DNA of 64,000 nt from Kineococcus gynurae (GTDB lineage Bacteria; Actinomycetota; Actinomycetes; Actinomycetales; Kineococcaceae): the NCBI RefSeq assembly GCF_050871315.1, contig NZ_JBJLRE010000019.1. One strand, 5' to 3'. The position numbers and the translations under genes were made by a program. This document shows positions 63,618-64,000 of this stretch, piece by piece. Positions within the stretch are counted from its first letter, which is position 1; each line of letters starts with the position of its first letter. The notes beneath the pieces were generated by a model, which was not told the origin of the DNA, did not search any database, and saw only the letters and a program-made list of their open reading frames with translations.

Positions 63618-64000
63618 CTACGCCCGCCGGAACGTGAGCAGCACGAAGGTGTAGTCCAGTCCGGTCCGCTTCCAGTGCACGGGCCGTTCCGGGTGGGCGA
63701 GCACGTCGTCGGTCAGGTCGCCCACGAGCTCGAGCCCGACCGCGGCCGCGTCGGCCACGAACCCGCGGATCTCCGCGGGCGAGAAGATGTGCACCGGCGC
63801 GCCGTAGGCGGTGACCCCCGTGGTGTCCGGCGGGTCGGCGTCGTAGTCGGTGGAGACGACGAGGACCCCGCCGGGCCGCAGGACGCGCGCGCTCTCGGTG
63901 AGGAAGGGGACCAGCGGGACCCCGTGCTCGATCACCGACATGCAGGTGATGGCGTCCAGCGAGCCGTCGGGCAGACCCGTCGCGGTGACGTCGCCGCGGC
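63618..64000 (-). CDS. class I SAM-dependent methyltransferase, cut at window edge
   Basis: The C-terminal 127 residues of a methyltransferase; the start lies beyond position 64000. The fragment holds SLDAITCMSVIEHG (motif around strand 4), ARVLRPGGVLVVSTDYDADP and the domain end. This is typical of class I methyltransferases that modify sugars or lipids. The SAM-binding GxG loop is outside the window. Confidence 0.85.
   Translation of the reverse strand, partial: RGDVTATGLPDGSLDAITCMSVIEHGVPLVPFLTESARVLRPGGVLVVSTDYDADPPDTTGVTAYGAPVHIFSPAEIRGFVADAAAVGLELVGDLTDDVLAHPERPVHWKRTGLDYTFVLLTFRRA

Overview
The window is GC-rich DNA (mostly G/C third codon positions, many GTG starts, many 4-base GTGA/ATGA overlaps between consecutive genes) from a free-living actinobacterium. 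From about 4.2 to 47.4 kb the gene order closely follows the Mycobacterium tuberculosis Rv3235-Rv3262 neighbourhood: Rv3235-like, secA, hpf, comF, lpqB, mtrB, mtrA, ahcY, a TobH-like SIS protein, manB, DUF3499, a metallopeptidase-like gene, whiB2, fbiA, fbiB. Chemotaxis genes and coenzyme F420 synthesis point to a motile, F420-making actinomycete. A Kineococcus-type organism (Kineosporiaceae) is my best guess from memory, not a demonstrated identification.

Layout. 1-363: leader and promoter region of an rRNA operon read leftwards out of the window. 364-4777: an orphan TadZ/CpaE-like ATPase with a SAF-domain partner, a small HTH protein, a LysM membrane protein and two conserved small proteins. 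4.8-7.45 kb: secA. 7.5-14.0 kb: an operon-like run of an orphan response regulator, a YcaQ-type glycosylase, an ATP-grasp ligase and two NylB-type serine amidohydrolases. 14.2-20.3 kb: hpf, comF and the mtrA-mtrB-lpqB cell-envelope signalling operon. 20.4-26.1 kb: a GPDPase-membrane-domain protein, DUF4129, DUF4350, MoxR and DUF58 in one operon. 26.2-33.9 kb: an XRE-type membrane protein and four ABC half-exporters forming two apparent heterodimers. 34-38.4 kb: a hypothetical protein, a SpoIIM-like protein, a UPF0104-type membrane protein and an RDD protein. 38.5-43.9 kb: ahcY, the SIS protein, Trm112-like, manB, a zinc-ribbon protein and DUF3499. 44-47.4 kb: metallopeptidase-like, whiB2, fbiA and fbiB. 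47.4-50.3 kb: a DNA glycosylase, and an EamA transporter divergent from a LysR regulator. 50.5-55.9 kb: a complete dipeptide ABC importer (dppABCDF, leftward). 56.1-60.2 kb: a triple-CheW protein coupled to a soluble four-PAS chemoreceptor, plus a LuxR-type regulator. 60.4-62.7 kb: a SipW/TasA-like secretion module. 62.7-64 kb: a second UPF0104 protein and a methyltransferase cut by the window edge.

How the parts fit. Much of the window is envelope biology: protein export (SecA), envelope sensing (MtrAB-LpqB), the MoxR/DUF58/SpoIIM/RDD membrane set, mannose activation (ManB), lipid-flippase-like proteins and exporters. The least ordinary pieces are the ATP-grasp/NylB/YcaQ operon, the two ABC pairs with complementary degenerate ATP sites, a long inverted repeat found at two convergent gene junctions, the four-PAS receptor with its triple-CheW partner, the SipW module, and a cluster of DnaA-box-like sequences between lpqB and comF. 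No CRISPR array, insertion sequence, prophage or tRNA gene was recognised.
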